A stretch of 17,305 nucleotides of DNA from positions 1 to 17,305 of the forward strand of contig JBCCLR010000063.1 in assembly GCA_039026755.1 (NCBI GenBank), read 5' to 3'. This document shows positions 15,333 through 17,305 of this stretch, in pieces. The position numbers and the translations under genes were made by a program. The stretch's first letter is position 1, and each line of letters starts with the position of its first letter. The notes beneath the pieces were generated by a model. The model saw only the letters and a list, made by a program, of their open reading frames with translations. It was not told the origin of the DNA and did no database searches. The DNA is from CAKZYD01 sp039026755. Its GTDB lineage: Bacteria; Pseudomonadota; Alphaproteobacteria; Sphingomonadales; CAKZYD01.

Positions 15333-16157
15333 TTAATAGTAATCGACAGCCCGTGCTTCAGACTTGTTAACAACGGTACCGATCATGTTGGCATCGCTTA
15401 ACAGACGTTGGCACTCGCGTACTTCACTCGGTTTACTCTGGCCGGCGGTCACAACGAGCAGCGTTGAGTCCACATGCGGTAGAACGACGAGCGTGTCATC
15501 AACATTTAAAAGCGGCGGTAAATCAAAGATAACGACCCGCTCGGGATAGCGTTCACCCACTTCTTTGATAAATGCGGCAACCTGTTGCGACGCCAACGTT
15601 TCTGACGCGTTGGTAATCGGCCGGTTATTGTGTGCAATAACGAGGCGCGGGGTATTCGGGTTCACCAGAATATCTTCGAACTGCGCGGAGCCTTGGAGGT
15701 AGTCAAAAAGAGAAGGCTCTTCTTCAACACCAAGGTATTTGCCAATCGATGGACGGCGCAGGTCAAAGTCGACCAACAACACAGAGTCCGTCGTATTCTG
15801 TGCAATACTATAAGCCAAGTTGATCGCAATCAGCGTCTTACCACACTTTGGCGACGGTGAAGTCACAGCGAGGGTTTTTGCATTGCTCGCCCGCATTTTC
15901 TGCAAAACTTGCGTACGCAAAATATCGAAATACCCGCTGCGCTTGTCACTTTTGGTGTGCGCCACAATGCGGTTGCGTTCAAGCAGTGCTTCGTCTGGCG
16001 TAAATACCCGCGTCTTTTCGTAGGTCAATTCACTCAGTGACGAAGACGGGCTGAGTGACGTCCGCGGCGGCTTAGGCTGTTGCTGAGCGGCAGCGCTTGC
16101 CTCGTCAGCGTTACGAACCGCTCTAGCCTTATCAAGTGCTTCCTTAATCCGTTCCAC
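15333..16157 (-). CDS. Cytoplasmic BY-type tyrosine autokinase for polysaccharide export
   Basis: This 274-residue bacterial tyrosine kinase (CpsD/CapB type, close to the exosortase/PEP-CTERM-associated group) partners a Wzz/GumC membrane protein and controls exopolysaccharide chain length and export. It begins MERIKEALDKARAVR, matching the usual IxKALxKAR opening, then a disordered linker to about residue 45. The P-loop reads SPSPKCGKT (K107), Walker A' is VLLVDFDLRRP (126-136) and Walker B is VVIFDLPPL (208-216). The C-terminal tyrosine cluster is reduced to two residues, Y273 and Y274. The start codon is GTG, with AGGA seven bases before it. It lies 45 bp after the membrane partner and is surely in the same operon. 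The family is firm; the named subfamily is less sure. Confidence 0.9.
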   Translation of the reverse strand: MERIKEALDKARAVRNADEASAAAQQQPKPPRTSLSPSSSLSELTYEKTRVFTPDEALLERNRIVAHTKSDKRSGYFDILRTQVLQKMRASNAKTLAVTSPSPKCGKTLIAINLAYSIAQNTTDSVLLVDFDLRRPSIGKYLGVEEEPSLFDYLQGSAQFEDILVNPNTPRLVIAHNNRPITNASETLASQQVAAFIKEVGERYPERVVIFDLPPLLNVDDTLVVLPHVDSTLLVVTAGQSKPSEVRECQRLLSDANMIGTVVNKSEARAVDYY

Positions 16158-16202
16158 TTTAAAGTCCTTTTTTACAGAGGCCGAGAACGACCAGGTTTAA
16201 AT

Positions 16203-17305
16203 TTAGAAGCGTGCCATTGCTTTGTAAGCAATAATATCTAGCGGCATGTAGAGGAAATGGATCGCAATTAAGCCGACAATCGTTACCGTTGGTGCGGCGG
16301 CAGCAGCAAAGTATATCTGCCGTTTGCGTTTTAGCTCCTCTGCTTTGGTAAGGATTTGTGGTACGACCCCAAGAGGCGGTTGACGCAGAATTTGTGCGAT
16401 GGCGCCAGGGCTCGTAATGCCACCAAACAGGGTCTCTGTGATCGCCACAACGCCAGCGGCAACTGCCAGCGCAGCAAACAAACCGACCACTATAATCTTG
16501 TTGCGATTAGGTTTCGTCGGCGTTTCTGGAAGCACCGGCGGTTCGAGCAGTGAAAACCGCTCCGCTTTACGACCTTCCTCGAGATTTTGTGCCAATTGCG
16601 CCTCAAGCTGCTTTGACTTAATCTCCTCATATTTGGCGAGAGAGTTGTCATAGTCCCGGGTCAATGCAGCCAACCCACGCTCAACTTCAGGCGTTTGCAA
16701 AATACGCGCTTGCAAGTCAGCAATCTTAGTTTTGACTTCGCCGCGCAGTTTATCGAACACCTCAATGCGGGCGTTCGCGGCAGCAATCTGACCATTGAGG
16801 CGTGCAGTGGTGAGGTCAAACTGGCTTTTGCTGTCAAATTCGCCACTTTCTTCGTTCGAAAGCTGAGCTATCTGCGCTTCAATCCGGCTAACCTCTGCCT
16901 CAGCGGCTTTCACTTCAGCATTGTCTTCTGAATAGCTCGTCAACAGAGCGGACGAGCGCGCTTTCGCGGCAGCCAGCTGTGTCTGCAAGTCATCAAGCGG
17001 CGCGGGATTAGCTAGACTTTTTTCAAGGCCCGCAATTTCCTCCTTAACCGCGATGATGTCTGGCCAATCATCCAGATACCGCGCCTGTAACGCAACAAGT
17101 CGGGAGCGTGCTGCTGCCAGCTGTTGTGCTGGACTCTGCGCTGACGATTTTGGTCCTGAAGAACCAATGCCAGACTTTGTTCCGGTCAGTTCAATTTGCA
17201 AGAAGCGAAGATTTTCTTCGGTCGCTTTTTTGTCTGCGTTGATACGCTTCAGCTCATTTTCATTCGTTTGGAGCATGCTCAGATGCATAGCCAATTGCTC
17301 AGGAA
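16203..17305 (-). CDS. Wzz/GumC-type polysaccharide chain-length protein, C-terminal part (5' end outside window)
   Basis: The open frame runs off the right edge of the window, so the first membrane helix and Wzz domain are missing; a TTG at 17294 is not the true start. The visible 367 or so residues begin PEQLAMHLSMLQTNENELKRINADKKATEENLRFLQ and continue as long heptad-rich coiled coils typical of the periplasmic stalk. These are followed by PVLPETPTKPNRNK, the proline-rich approach to a transmembrane helix (about 16432-16507), a short cytoplasmic loop with PPLGVVPQI, and a second helix (about 16250-16325) ending HFLYMPLDIIAYKAMARF. This architecture with two C-terminal helices fits the chain-length proteins of exosortase-linked polysaccharide loci. 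It lies upstream of, and should bind and activate, the tyrosine autokinase. Further polysaccharide genes are expected beyond the window. Confidence 0.88.
   Translation of the reverse strand, partial: PEQLAMHLSMLQTNENELKRINADKKATEENLRFLQIELTGTKSGIGSSGPKSSAQSPAQQLAAARSRLVALQARYLDDWPDIIAVKEEIAGLEKSLANPAPLDDLQTQLAAAKARSSALLTSYSEDNAEVKAAEAEVSRIEAQIAQLSNEESGEFDSKSQFDLTTARLNGQIAAANARIEVFDKLRGEVKTKIADLQARILQTPEVERGLAALTRDYDNSLAKYEEIKSKQLEAQLAQNLEEGRKAERFSLLEPPVLPETPTKPNRNKIIVVGLFAALAVAAGVVAITETLFGGITSPGAIAQILRQPPLGVVPQILTKAEELKRKRQIYFAAAAAPTVTIVGLIAIHFLYMPLDIIAYKAMARF

Noticed and set aside
1..17305. tRNA genes, CRISPR repeats, insertion sequences, prophage or toxin-antitoxin genes
   Set aside because: I looked for cloverleaf arms, regularly spaced repeats, transposase or integrase motifs and small coupled gene pairs on both strands and found none that stand up.

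Overview
The window looks like a chromosomal segment of an aquatic, Gram-negative alphaproteobacterium. The clearest taxonomic clue is a direct-repeat LexA operator (GTTC-N7-GTTC) between ssb and uvrA, the alphaproteobacterial form. Two large TonB-dependent receptors, a DUF3108 protein, a UvrA whose first zinc site lacks one cysteine, and a polysaccharide export pair agree with this. I cannot name a genus; a Caulobacterales/Hyphomonadales-like or related marine lineage is a guess. I see no tRNA, rRNA, CRISPR array, transposase or integrase.

Layout. (1) 1-2022, plus strand: the tail of a GAF-domain protein overlapping by ATGA with a PAS-GGDEF-EAL protein, a cyclic-di-GMP signalling pair. (2) 4563-2064, minus strand: ssb, a secreted DUF4139 protein and a secreted DM13-domain protein. 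(3) 4564-4759: divergent control region between ssb and uvrA, with a LexA box lying on the likely ssb start point. (4) 4760-8070, plus strand: uvrA and a small DCC/DUF393 thiol protein. (5) 8071-13467, plus strand: two TonB-dependent receptor genes in tandem. They share nearly the same signal peptide and a perfect 21-bp element about 111-113 bp ahead of each start codon, but their receptor bodies have diverged strongly. (6) 13468-15179, plus strand: a strong intrinsic terminator whose T tract ends directly at the start codon of a DsbA/HCCA-isomerase-like gene, followed by a DUF3108 protein. (7) 17305-15333, minus strand: the C-terminal part of a Wzz/GumC-type chain-length protein and its cytoplasmic tyrosine autokinase, ended by a perfect 13-bp hairpin terminator shared with the convergent DUF3108 gene.

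How the genes work together: ssb and uvrA form an SOS-controlled DNA repair unit. The GGDEF-EAL protein and the polysaccharide pair both belong to surface-attachment physiology, although nothing in the sequence links them directly. The two receptors probably import different substrates under a shared control signal.

Most genes here are recognisable families. The least explained structures are the conserved 21-bp element plus signal-peptide module of the two receptors, the terminator or possible small RNA at 13528-13608 abutting a start codon, and the DUF4139-DM13 secreted pair next to ssb. I found no clear evidence of a wholly new multi-gene system.
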